Shown here piece by piece: positions 1 to 5,720 of a stretch of 5,720 nucleotides of DNA; the stretch's first letter is position 1; the number at the start of each line of letters is the position of its first letter. Under the pieces are notes generated by a model. The model was not told the DNA's origin. It worked only from the letters and a program-made list of their open reading frames with translations, and made no database searches. The position numbers and the translations under genes were made by a program. The DNA is from Candidatus Peregrinibacteria bacterium (GTDB lineage: Bacteria > Patescibacteriota > Gracilibacteria > UBA1369), in NCBI GenBank assembly GCA_020849575.1, contig JADLFY010000079.1, forward strand, positions 1 through 5,720, in the 5' to 3' direction.

Positions 1-2
1 AA

Positions 3-800
3 AATGGAGTAGTAAATATTTCGCCGGGAGAATTTGATGTATACGTGGATGCACAAAATTTATCTGAGGGAGAACATCAATTGCCAATCACAGCCAGTAC
101 TAAAAATCCAAATATAGATGTAGTGGCGGTTGAACCAAATCAATTAACTTTAAAACTGGAAGCCAATACCAGTAAGGAAATTAAATTGGAGACCGCTGTA
201 ACTGGTGTGCCGGATCGGGATTATGAAATGAAGGATTTAAAGGTCAGTGTGGACAAAGTAAAAGTAAGCGGTGCTTCAAGCGTTTTGGCTGGTCTAAAAT
301 CATTACCGATCAAGGTAAATCTGGATGGGACAGAAACTGCTGATTTCAGCAGAAAAGTGACTCTGGAGGCCCCGGCTGAATGGAATTTGAATGGCAAAAC
401 AGTGAGCTTTGATCCAGGCGTAATCCAAATGGAAATTGAAATCAGAAAAAAGAAAACGGTGGAGAATGTGGTAGAAAATAATAGTTCAGATAACACTGGA
501 AATACCAGTACAGTTGATGAAACGGAATTAAAGAGAAAAAGTTTAATGGTGGAAGTAGTTAAGCAGGGTGAATTACAAAATGCCGTCAAAGAATTATTGC
601 CAACCAATGTGCTGGTAACCGTTGAAGGAGAAGCTGGAGCGGTCGATAGCCTGACTAATGCCAGTCTGAAATTAAATTTATCTCCGGAAAGAGTGGTCGG
701 AGGGAATTATATTGTGAATACAGAGGATATTGTTATACCTGAGGGGCTGGATATAAAAATTGTCGAATTCAGTCCGGAGAAAGTTTCGGTTAAATTTTAA
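3..800 (+). CDS. cdaR: YbbR/CdaR-family protein, 3' part (start lies upstream of the window)
   Basis: The frame is open from the first bases (reading NGVVNISPGEFDVYVDAQNL), so the GTG at 45 is an internal Val and the gene begins outside the window; 265 residues are visible. YbbR proteins are membrane-tethered, with tandem beta-rich YbbR repeats outside the membrane, and in Firmicutes they bind and modulate the diadenylate cyclase CdaA. Three units can be seen: the end of one repeat (about residues 1-54), a full repeat (about 55-147, with the typical pattern of a VKVSG strand followed by a SVLAGLKSL helix and a closing FDPGVIQMEIEI strand), and a last unit (about 179-265, again VTVEGEAGAVDSL then FSPEKVSVKF). 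A polar Asn/Ser/Thr-rich linker (about 150-175) separates the last two. No membrane segment is in the visible part; the N-terminal anchor would be upstream, where cdaA is the usual neighbour. The family call is firm; the CdaA-regulator role is inferred from the family. Confidence 0.8.
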   Translation, partial: NGVVNISPGEFDVYVDAQNLSEGEHQLPITASTKNPNIDVVAVEPNQLTLKLEANTSKEIKLETAVTGVPDRDYEMKDLKVSVDKVKVSGASSVLAGLKSLPIKVNLDGTETADFSRKVTLEAPAEWNLNGKTVSFDPGVIQMEIEIRKKKTVENVVENNSSDNTGNTSTVDETELKRKSLMVEVVKQGELQNAVKELLPTNVLVTVEGEAGAVDSLTNASLKLNLSPERVVGGNYIVNTEDIVIPEGLDIKIVEFSPEKVSVKF

Positions 801-856
801 TGGATAGTTGGTCGGCTGGTTGATGGGTCAGATCAGAGCGAACTATTGAAAAATCT

Positions 857-1264
857 TTAAAAGAGCCCCAGAAATTTTTTCTTTTCTTTTTGGGCAGAAA
901 TGGAAGTTGAATTGGTGTCGATTTGATTGATTTCATTTTCCATTTTTTGGAGTACAGTAACGGAAGCCTGTTTTTCTGCGGATTCTTCTGCTTTGGCTAA
1001 ATCTCTTTCGGCAAGTTTAATTTCATGATGGAGGCTTTCGGAAAGTTCAATTTGTTTCTGGGCAATTTCCAATTTTCTCTTTTGGAGTATGGCCAGTTGA
1101 GACTCCTCTTCTTCTATAGCCTGGATGGTAGCCAGAATTTGTTCGTCATTGGCTTTTTCCAATTCGGCCAGAAAATTGGATTGATCAAGTTTATCAAGCA
1201 ATTTAAAGACTTTGGAATTGGCAATTATTTCATCTAATTTTTGTCTGGCTGAAGTATTAGCCAT
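857..1264 (-). CDS. Small coiled-coil protein of unknown function
   Basis: I do not recognise this 135-residue protein. It has no signal peptide or membrane segment, no Pro, Cys, Trp or Tyr, and a single Gly (residue 133). Residues about 20-115 are almost wholly helix-forming, with dense Glu/Lys/Gln and regularly spaced Leu/Ile (for example EEEESQLAILQKRKLEIAQK), which predicts a long coiled coil. The tail is a Ser/Thr-rich stretch, a basic patch KEKKK and the hydrophobic end FLGLF, which could be a docking or membrane-touching motif; that is inference. It is the second gene of a two-gene minus-strand unit, its ATG lying 11 bases after the stop of the 164-aa gene, and probably shares that gene's promoter. 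The bases before the ATG (cctaaacaatt) contain no Shine-Dalgarno sequence. It reads as a real gene because the competing frame on the other strand is much shorter and low in quality. Confidence 0.75.
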   Translation of the reverse strand: MANTSARQKLDEIIANSKVFKLLDKLDQSNFLAELEKANDEQILATIQAIEEEESQLAILQKRKLEIAQKQIELSESLHHEIKLAERDLAKAEESAEKQASVTVLQKMENEINQIDTNSTSISAQKEKKKFLGLF

Positions 1265-1275
1265 AATTGTTTAGG

Positions 1276-1770
1276 TTAAGACTGATTTTTGGGCTTGGAT
1301 GGTGGAATGGCAGTCAATTTATCTTCAGGCATAATCATCTCTGAATTACCGCCAAGGCTAGCTGTCATTCGACGAGCCTCAGCATCAAGTGTTTTCATGG
1401 CTGAAGCAACCTGCTGCTCATTAAGTTTGGGTTTGTTTTGAGGATGTAAAATCAAATCAATTCTTTTGCTGAGACGCTTCGCTACAACACCAACTGCCTC
1501 GAGAGGATCTTTTTCTTCATCCATGGCTGAATCAAGACTTCTTTGTAAACTATCAGCTTTTTTGACTTCGCCTTTTTCTCTTAATTTACCAATCAAATCT
1601 CTGGCCTCTTGATAAAGTTTTTCACGATTGGCTTTTTGAGTATAGTCCTTATTGGGGTCAACAACTTCAGACTTTTTTTCGGGAGGTTTAACGTTTTCGG
1701 GACCTTTTGGAGCTTCGGGAGCGTATTTGAGAATACTTTTATAATTGGGTAAATTGAATTGAATAAGCAT
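1276..1770 (-). CDS. Hypothetical protein with Pro/Lys-rich ends and a charged helical core
   Basis: I do not recognise this 164-residue protein. Residues 1-16 (MLIQFNLPNYKSILKY) are mildly hydrophobic but are not a signal peptide. Residues 17-40 form a Pro/Lys/Glu-rich, probably disordered linker (PEAPKGPENVKPPEKK). Residues 44-138 are charged and helix-prone (REKLYQEARDLIGKLREKG, later NEQQVASAMKTLDAEARRM), and the C-terminus from about 147 is again Pro-rich. There is no Cys or Trp and no recognisable catalytic motif. It is the first gene of a unit with the 135-aa coiled-coil gene. A sigma70-like promoter sits just upstream and would leave an untranslated leader of only about 20 bases with no Shine-Dalgarno sequence (ttaataaaaaaact before ATG). 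A structural or scaffold role together with its coiled-coil neighbour is possible but is only a guess. Confidence 0.75.
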   Translation of the reverse strand: MLIQFNLPNYKSILKYAPEAPKGPENVKPPEKKSEVVDPNKDYTQKANREKLYQEARDLIGKLREKGEVKKADSLQRSLDSAMDEEKDPLEAVGVVAKRLSKRIDLILHPQNKPKLNEQQVASAMKTLDAEARRMTASLGGNSEMIMPEDKLTAIPPSKPKNQS

Positions 1771-1795
1771 AGTTTTTTTATTAAATCATCTGTAT

Positions 1796-1824
1796 ATTAT
1801 AACATATTTTATGTCTTTCGACAA
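1796..1824 (-). promoter_or_regulatory. Sigma70-like promoter for the two hypothetical genes
   Basis: On the minus strand, TTGTCG (1819-1824, 4/6 to the -35 consensus) is followed after exactly 17 bases by a perfect -10, TATAAT (1796-1801). Transcription would begin near 1789, leaving a leader of about 20 AT-rich bases before the ATG at 1770. The perfect -10 and ideal spacing make this the most convincing promoter in the window; it has not been tested. Confidence 0.6.
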
Positions 1825-1828
1825 ATCC

Positions 1829-1856
1829 TTTAAAGTGGTTGTATTTTGGCTATTAT
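1829..1856 (+). promoter_or_regulatory. Weak promoter candidate for ychF
   Basis: TTTAAA (1829-1834, 4/6) and TATTAT (1851-1856, 5/6) are 16 bases apart and would start transcription near 1863, about 34 bases before the ychF ATG. The region is AT-rich, so such matches arise easily by chance. It is listed because the divergent gene has its own promoter here and ychF needs one within the same 126-base gap. The -35 lies just beside the -35 of the opposing promoter, so the two could compete for polymerase. Confidence 0.25.
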
Positions 1857-1896
1857 GCAGGTTTTGTTATTCTGCTTTGGCTTATTTTAAATAATT

Positions 1897-2985
1897 ATGA
1901 AAATTGGAATTGTTGGTTTACCAAATGTAGGAAAGTCCACTTTATTTAATGCTTTAACCAAGTCCGCTTCAGCAATGGCTGCAAATTATCCGTTTTGTAC
2001 AATTGACCCCAATGTAGGAATTGTTGAAGTACCAGACCAGAGAATGAAGAAATTAGCGGAAATTGTTAAACCAGAAAAAGTTGTACCGGCTGTAGTAGAA
2101 TTTGTGGATATTGCCGGGTTGGTAAAAGGTGCATCTGAGGGCGAAGGATTGGGAAATCAATTTTTATCACATATACGTGAATGTGATGCGATTGGTCAGG
2201 TATTGCGTTTATTCAAAGATGACAATGTAATTCATGTTCATGGTGGAGTGGATGCAAGACGGGATTTGGAAATTATTGAGACCGAATTGATTCTGGCTGA
2301 TTTACAGACTGTTTCCAAGCGTCTGGGTAAAGCTAAAAATGATGCGAAATCCGGTGACAAGAAAAAAACTGCCTATGCTAATCTGGTGGAAAAAATTGAG
2401 GCAGGACTTCAGGCTGGGAAGAAAACCATTGATATGGGGCTTAATGCTGAAGAATTAGCGGAAATTAATGATTTGCATTTACTGACTGCCAAACCGTTTC
2501 TATATATTCTCAATGTAGCTGAAAATGATCTTCGTACGGTAATTCCAGAACAGATTAAGAAGGATTTAGGATTACCAGAAAGTGCTAAAGTAATTCCAAT
2601 TTCTGCCAAAGTGGAAGAAGAACTGATCAATTTTACTGAGGAAGAATCACAGGGATTATTGGAAGAACTAGGTATTAAAGAAAGCGGTTTGAATGCACTG
2701 ATACATGCTGCTTATGATACTTTGGGTTTAATGACTTACTTTACTGCCGGCGTAAAGGAAGTGAGAGCCTGGACCATTCATAAAGGCGATACCGCACCCA
2801 ATGCTGCCGGAGTAATTCATACTGATTTTGAAAAGAATTTCATCAGGGCTGAAGTAGTCAGTTTTGATGATTTTGTAGCGAATGGTGGCGAACAGGGAGC
2901 CAAAGAAAAAGGGCAATTAAGATTGGAAGGAAAGGATTATCTGGTTAAGGATGGAGATATTATGCATTTCAGACACTCGGCCTAA
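1897..2985 (+). CDS. ychF: YchF/OLA1-family redox- and ribosome-associated NTPase
   Basis: YchF is a universally conserved Obg-related P-loop NTPase that prefers ATP to GTP and binds ribosomes in the cytoplasm; it is linked to translation fidelity and oxidative-stress control. All hallmarks are present in 362 residues, the usual family length. These are G1 GLPNVGKS (7-14), G3 [10 protein letters not shown] (71-80), and the altered G4 NVAE (206-209) in place of NKxD, which explains ATP preference. Also present are SAK (236-238), the catalytic-type His of IIHV-like segments (H113 in VIHVHG), a helical coiled-coil insertion (about 125-200), and a C-terminal TGS domain (about 278-361, [19 protein letters not shown] ending DIMHFR). 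The start [15 protein letters not shown] is canonical. No Shine-Dalgarno sequence precedes it (ttttaaataatt). It diverges from the hypothetical pair and converges on rel, so it is probably monocistronic. Nothing in it appears degraded. Confidence 0.97.
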   Translation: MKIGIVGLPNVGKSTLFNALTKSASAMAANYPFCTIDPNVGIVEVPDQRMKKLAEIVKPEKVVPAVVEFVDIAGLVKGASEGEGLGNQFLSHIRECDAIGQVLRLFKDDNVIHVHGGVDARRDLEIIETELILADLQTVSKRLGKAKNDAKSGDKKKTAYANLVEKIEAGLQAGKKTIDMGLNAEELAEINDLHLLTAKPFLYILNVAENDLRTVIPEQIKKDLGLPESAKVIPISAKVEEELINFTEEESQGLLEELGIKESGLNALIHAAYDTLGLMTYFTAGVKEVRAWTIHKGDTAPNAAGVIHTDFEKNFIRAEVVSFDDFVANGGEQGAKEKGQLRLEGKDYLVKDGDIMHFRHSA

Positions 2986-2998
2986 ATGGAAATTTGAG

Positions 2999-3038
2999 CT
3001 GGTTGAGAGTCTGTTCAACTAGATATTTTTTTCTTTTT
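2999..3038 (+). terminator. Rho-independent terminator of ychF, overlapping the end of rel
   Basis: The arms at 2999-3007 (ctggttgag) and 3014-3022 (ttcaactag) can form a 9-bp stem with two G-U pairs around a 6-base loop. After a 3-base gap (ata) comes a T-tract: seven Ts at 3026-3032, a C, then five Ts. It begins 13 bases after the ychF stop. The stem is weak in G+C. The 3' arm and T-tract lie inside the last codons of the convergent rel gene, whose TAG stop is 3019-3021. In the rel direction the T-tract is absent, so the element is mainly a ychF terminator. Confidence 0.55.
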
Positions 3039-5418
3039 GGAAAATAAAACGTCCCGTTAAATAAGCGAAAATCAGTGTAACTGTCCCCAGGCCCAGCACG
3101 AGATCGACATTCAAACGTAAAAGATAGATTTCCAGGAATACGGTAATCAGAGCAAAAATATTGAGAATGTAGGTAATCTGGGAAAGACGGTGTTTGTCAC
3201 GAAGTTCAGGGAAGCTGTTTTCGGTGTAGAGTTTGAGCAACATAATCATGCCAAATAAAACAAATAAACCCGAAAAAAGAACTATATTGGTTAAAACAGG
3301 TTTTTGATCAGGGGCTATTTCCCAAACACTATTGATGTTGTTCAAGACGAGTGGGTGCATCGCCCAGATCAGGAAAGTAAGGATACTGCCAAAGAGGAAA
3401 AGAATTTTTTTGCCCAAAAACTGTCTGGTAACTTCTTCCACTCCATCAATTTTTTCCAGTTCACTACAAATCATGGAAATATCGCTATAACTGGCTGCCA
3501 TCATGGAAGAATTGATGGATAATTTTTTACTGAAAAAATGATATTTTGCTAATGAAGAAACCAGAAAAACTTGGTCTTTGTGTTTCTGGATTACTTCCGC
3601 CATTTTGATTAAATTGGTTTTTGGTTTACAGATGAGACGGATGTTAAATTTGATGAGTTTCTGGGATTGATGAGAGATTTTTTCTACTGACACAGATTTG
3701 GGTGTTTCGGCATGGTAAAGAGTATTCATCAAATCCAGTGGAGATATTGATCCTTCAGCCAAATGAATGAGTATACCTTCGGTATTGCGGATATTCAGTC
3801 CAGAATATTGATTGGCGACTTTTTGTATTCGCCATTTGGAAAGATTGCTGACTATACCATAACCTCCACGATCATATTCTTTCTGAAGAATTTTACGACC
3901 CAGCTGAATTTTGGAAGGTTGACTTTCGCGTTTGAAAGACTCCTTGATTTTTTTGAGGGCTAAGGGAGTTTTGGCGAAACTAAGCCATTCATAGCTTGGT
4001 CCTTTGGAATAATCGGTAGTAACAATTTTTACTACATCACCTTTTTTGAGGCGATAATCCAAAGGGACATTGTTACCATTGACGATGGCACGGATGGAAC
4101 GATTACCAACTTCTGTGTGAATAGCATAGGCAAAATCAATACAAGTCGATTGATCCTGAAGATCAATAGCCTCCCCTTCCGGAGTTAAAACAGTAATACG
4201 ATCCTGAAAAACAGTGTTTTTTAATTCATCAAAATATTTTGCTTCTACATTTGGTTCTTTCTGAATAGCCAGGGCTTCTTCTACCCATTGAGAGCGCGGA
4301 TCATCGGCACTAAACCATTTTTTCTTTTTACCATCTTCACTGAAATAACTGGCGGCAATACCGTATTGAGCTTCGAAATGCATTTGATTGGTACGGATGC
4401 GATATTTAGCCCGGATACCTTTTACACCGAAAACGGTACTGTGGATGCTTTGATAGCCATTAGCTTTGGGCAAAGAAATGTAATCCTTAAATTTGCCGGG
4501 ATTTGGTCGGTAAATACCGTGAATAATGCCCAGTGCTTCGTAACAGGAAGTCAGATCATGAACAATCACATTGATCTGATAAGTGATTTCCAAATCTTCA
4601 ATGGTACGATTTTCCCGTTTGAGACGGCTATAGGTTTGATAGAGATTTTCCTGATAGGCATAGACAATTGCGTCGATTTTTTCAGCACTCAGAGCGGCCT
4701 CGGTTTGAAGAATCATTTTTTCCAGATCCTTGGCATGAATTTTACGCTGTTTCTGAACGGCCTCTTTGACCCTGGTGTAGTCTTCAGGGAATAAATTAAT
4801 AAAACATAAATCTTCCAGTTCAGCCTGAAGTTCTTTAATACCAAGTAAATTAGCAATAGGAGTAAAAATCTCCAGGGTTTCACGGGCTTTGCGCAGTCGT
4901 TTATCGGGGTTGTCCATATACTCCAGTGTGCGCATGTTGTGCAGACGATCAGCCAATTTAATCAACATAGTGCGCGGGTCTTCGGCTACGTGAATAAAAA
5001 GTTTCTTCATACTTTCAATTTCACGCTGCTGCATATCGTGACGATAATGCACTTTGGAAAGTTTGGTAATTCCTTCCACCATATAAGAGACCTGTTTGCC
5101 GAATTTATGCTCGATTTGTTCGAGAGTGAATTCGGTGTCTTCCGGAACATCATGCAGTAAAGAAGCGATTAAAGTGGTTTCATCAGCATGCAGCTGAGTA
5201 AGTATTTTGGCAGTTTCAAAAGGATGAATAATATAAGGAATATTATCCTGTTTACGGGTTTGTCCATCGTGGGCAAGGGCAGCAAAAGCGAAAGCTTCCC
5301 TGAAACGATGTTCATTAAAATCTTTATTATAGCTTTTAATAGATTCAATTAAACCGTCCAAGTTCAGCTTGTACTTTTTTTCCAAAATATCGAGAATTTT
5401 GACGGCTTTAGTAATCAT
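3019..5418 (-). CDS. rel: RelA/SpoT-family (p)ppGpp hydrolase with degenerate synthetase and C-terminal membrane domain
   Basis: RSH enzymes make and degrade the alarmone (p)ppGpp; this one looks hydrolase-only. In 799 residues the order is as follows. The HD hydrolase domain (about 30-200) is intact: H50 in AHDGQTRK, HDVPEDT 89-95, and KLADRLHNMRT 154-164 with D157 and N161. The synthetase fold (about 235-355) keeps the G-loop (KFKDYISLPKANGYQSIHSTV region, 309-329) but carries I278 and K338 where RSH synthetases have the catalytic Asp and Glu, and N258/Y260 where ATP-binding R/K are expected. The TGS domain (about 406-468) has the conserved DFAYAIHTEVGN (H434). A helical region covers about 475-568. 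The Cys-rich zinc-finger/RIS domain is absent. A divergent ACT-like domain (about 586-668, IDGVEEVTRQ near its end) precedes four predicted membrane helices (about 672-692, 709-730, 748-768, 771-793). The ATG at 5418 is the first possible start because an in-frame TAG lies just upstream. No Shine-Dalgarno sequence is seen. The family call is certain; loss of synthesis and membrane anchoring are inferences from residues and hydrophobicity. Confidence 0.95.
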   Translation of the reverse strand: MITKAVKILDILEKKYKLNLDGLIESIKSYNKDFNEHRFREAFAFAALAHDGQTRKQDNIPYIIHPFETAKILTQLHADETTLIASLLHDVPEDTEFTLEQIEHKFGKQVSYMVEGITKLSKVHYRHDMQQREIESMKKLFIHVAEDPRTMLIKLADRLHNMRTLEYMDNPDKRLRKARETLEIFTPIANLLGIKELQAELEDLCFINLFPEDYTRVKEAVQKQRKIHAKDLEKMILQTEAALSAEKIDAIVYAYQENLYQTYSRLKRENRTIEDLEITYQINVIVHDLTSCYEALGIIHGIYRPNPGKFKDYISLPKANGYQSIHSTVFGVKGIRAKYRIRTNQMHFEAQYGIAASYFSEDGKKKKWFSADDPRSQWVEEALAIQKEPNVEAKYFDELKNTVFQDRITVLTPEGEAIDLQDQSTCIDFAYAIHTEVGNRSIRAIVNGNNVPLDYRLKKGDVVKIVTTDYSKGPSYEWLSFAKTPLALKKIKESFKRESQPSKIQLGRKILQKEYDRGGYGIVSNLSKWRIQKVANQYSGLNIRNTEGILIHLAEGSISPLDLMNTLYHAETPKSVSVEKISHQSQKLIKFNIRLICKPKTNLIKMAEVIQKHKDQVFLVSSLAKYHFFSKKLSINSSMMAASYSDISMICSELEKIDGVEEVTRQFLGKKILFLFGSILTFLIWAMHPLVLNNINSVWEIAPDQKPVLTNIVLFSGLFVLFGMIMLLKLYTENSFPELRDKHRLSQITYILNIFALITVFLEIYLLRLNVDLVLGLGTVTLIFAYLTGRFIFQKEKNI

Positions 5419-5445
5419 TTTGCTAAAAAATGAGAGCTATAGTTC

Positions 5446-5473
5446 ATTTTATCAGTTTTCCTGTATATGACAA
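5446..5473 (-). promoter_or_regulatory. Sigma70-like promoter candidate for rel
   Basis: On the minus strand, TTGTCA (5468-5473, 5/6 to the -35 consensus) and TAAAAT (5446-5451, 5/6 to the -10) are separated by 16 bases, in the 67-base gap between the mnmA stop and the rel start. Transcription would begin near 5439, about 20 bases before the ATG. A 12-base imperfect palindrome (gagctatagttc, 5434-5445) spans the predicted start point and could be an operator, but could equally be chance. rel may also be reached by read-through from mnmA, since no terminator is visible between them. Confidence 0.5.
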
Positions 5474-5485
5474 GAAAATCCCGCT

Positions 5486-5720
5486 TTATTGGATGGTACC
5501 CGCCCCCAGACATAAATTCCCGGAATAAAATACCGCGAATTGGCCGGCGGCGAGGCCCTGGTCCGAGCCGCTGATTTGGACATGGGCAGAGGTTGGGGTG
5601 AGACTGGTCAAAATGCAGTCATAGAGAGTTTCACCATGGCGGATTTTGACCTGTAAATTGGCTAACTGATCAGCGCCTGGAGATGCACTGATCCAATGTA
5701 AATCAGTTACAGAGAAATGA
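5486..5720 (-). CDS. mnmA: tRNA-specific 2-thiouridylase MnmA, C-terminal part (start beyond the window)
   Basis: Translating the minus strand from the window edge gives 77 residues ending at TAA (5486-5488). They match the C-terminal beta-barrel of MnmA: DLHWIS near the start, QVKIRHGETLYDCIL in the middle (compare the family's VKIRYRQ), then AAGQFAVFYSGNLCLGAGTIQ at the end (family pattern GQxxVFYxGDxCLGGGxI). MnmA activates and thiolates C2 of U34 in tRNA Lys, Glu and Gln, using sulfur passed by a desulfurase relay, and acts in the cytoplasm. The ATP-binding PP-loop and catalytic cysteines lie upstream, outside the window. The final LGAGTIQ is a small departure from the usual LGGG motif. 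The visible part is richer in G+C (about 55% over 5521-5700) than the surrounding genes. rel follows 67 bases downstream on the same strand. Confidence 0.85.
   Translation of the reverse strand, partial: HFSVTDLHWISASPGADQLANLQVKIRHGETLYDCILTSLTPTSAHVQISGSDQGLAAGQFAVFYSGNLCLGAGTIQ

Noticed and set aside
45..47. GTG at 45 as the start of the YbbR/CdaR gene
   Set aside because: The frame is open to the window edge and the upstream residues continue a YbbR repeat, so this is an internal codon.
221..607. 128-residue minus-strand reading frame inside the cdaR gene
   Set aside because: It lies opposite a conserved YbbR coding region and its composition is that of an antisense shadow.
815..823. 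The 9-base string gctggttga occurs in both convergent gaps (815-823 and 2998-3006)
   Set aside because: Only nine bases are shared and flanks differ; a chance match is the simpler explanation.
803..847. Possible stem-loop terminator between the cdaR end and the convergent 135-aa gene (ATAGTT/AACTAT outer arms)
   Set aside because: The stem is short and interrupted by bulges, and no T-tract follows it on either strand.
881..895. Pyrimidine-rich run that could pass for a terminator T-tract
   Set aside because: It encodes the KEKKKF tail of the 135-aa protein on the minus strand and has no stem before it.
4288..4794. 168-residue plus-strand reading frame antisense to rel
   Set aside because: It is a shadow of the conserved synthetase region of rel, with no start signal and no recognisable domain.

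Overview
The window suits a compact, moderately AT-rich bacterial chromosome using the standard code: the reading frames are full length with TGG for Trp and UGA not needed as sense. None of the four visible start codons has a Shine-Dalgarno sequence. Together with two unrecognised small proteins, this would fit a Patescibacteria/CPR-type genome, but the assignment is inference and weak. No mobile element, CRISPR array, tRNA or rRNA is visible, and no gene-free stretch exceeds about 130 bases.

Layout, left to right. 3-800 (+) is the 3' part of a YbbR/CdaR-family gene, the extracytoplasmic partner of a membrane diadenylate cyclase. Converging on it are two minus-strand genes of unknown function (135 and 164 aa), 11 bases apart and probably one operon read from a good sigma70-like promoter at 1796-1824. 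Divergent from these is ychF (1897-2985, +), encoding the conserved ribosome-associated YchF/OLA1 NTPase, which ends at a hairpin plus T-tract terminator. Converging on ychF is a long RelA/SpoT homologue (3019-5418, -) with its own promoter candidate. Upstream of it on the same strand is the 3' end of mnmA (5486-5720), the tRNA U34 2-thiouridylase.

The most notable object is the Rel protein. Its HD (p)ppGpp hydrolase domain has every expected motif, while its synthetase domain has lost the two catalytic acidic positions and the ATP-contacting R/K motif but keeps the G-loop. After a normal TGS and helical region, the zinc-finger/RIS domain is missing, a divergent ACT-like domain follows, and the protein ends in four predicted transmembrane helices. 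I read it as a membrane-anchored, probably hydrolase-only alarmone enzyme. The other recognised genes concern c-di-AMP signalling (cdaR), translation or stress physiology (ychF) and tRNA wobble modification (mnmA), so the window is mostly housekeeping, with an unusual stringent-response protein and two uncharacterised small proteins.
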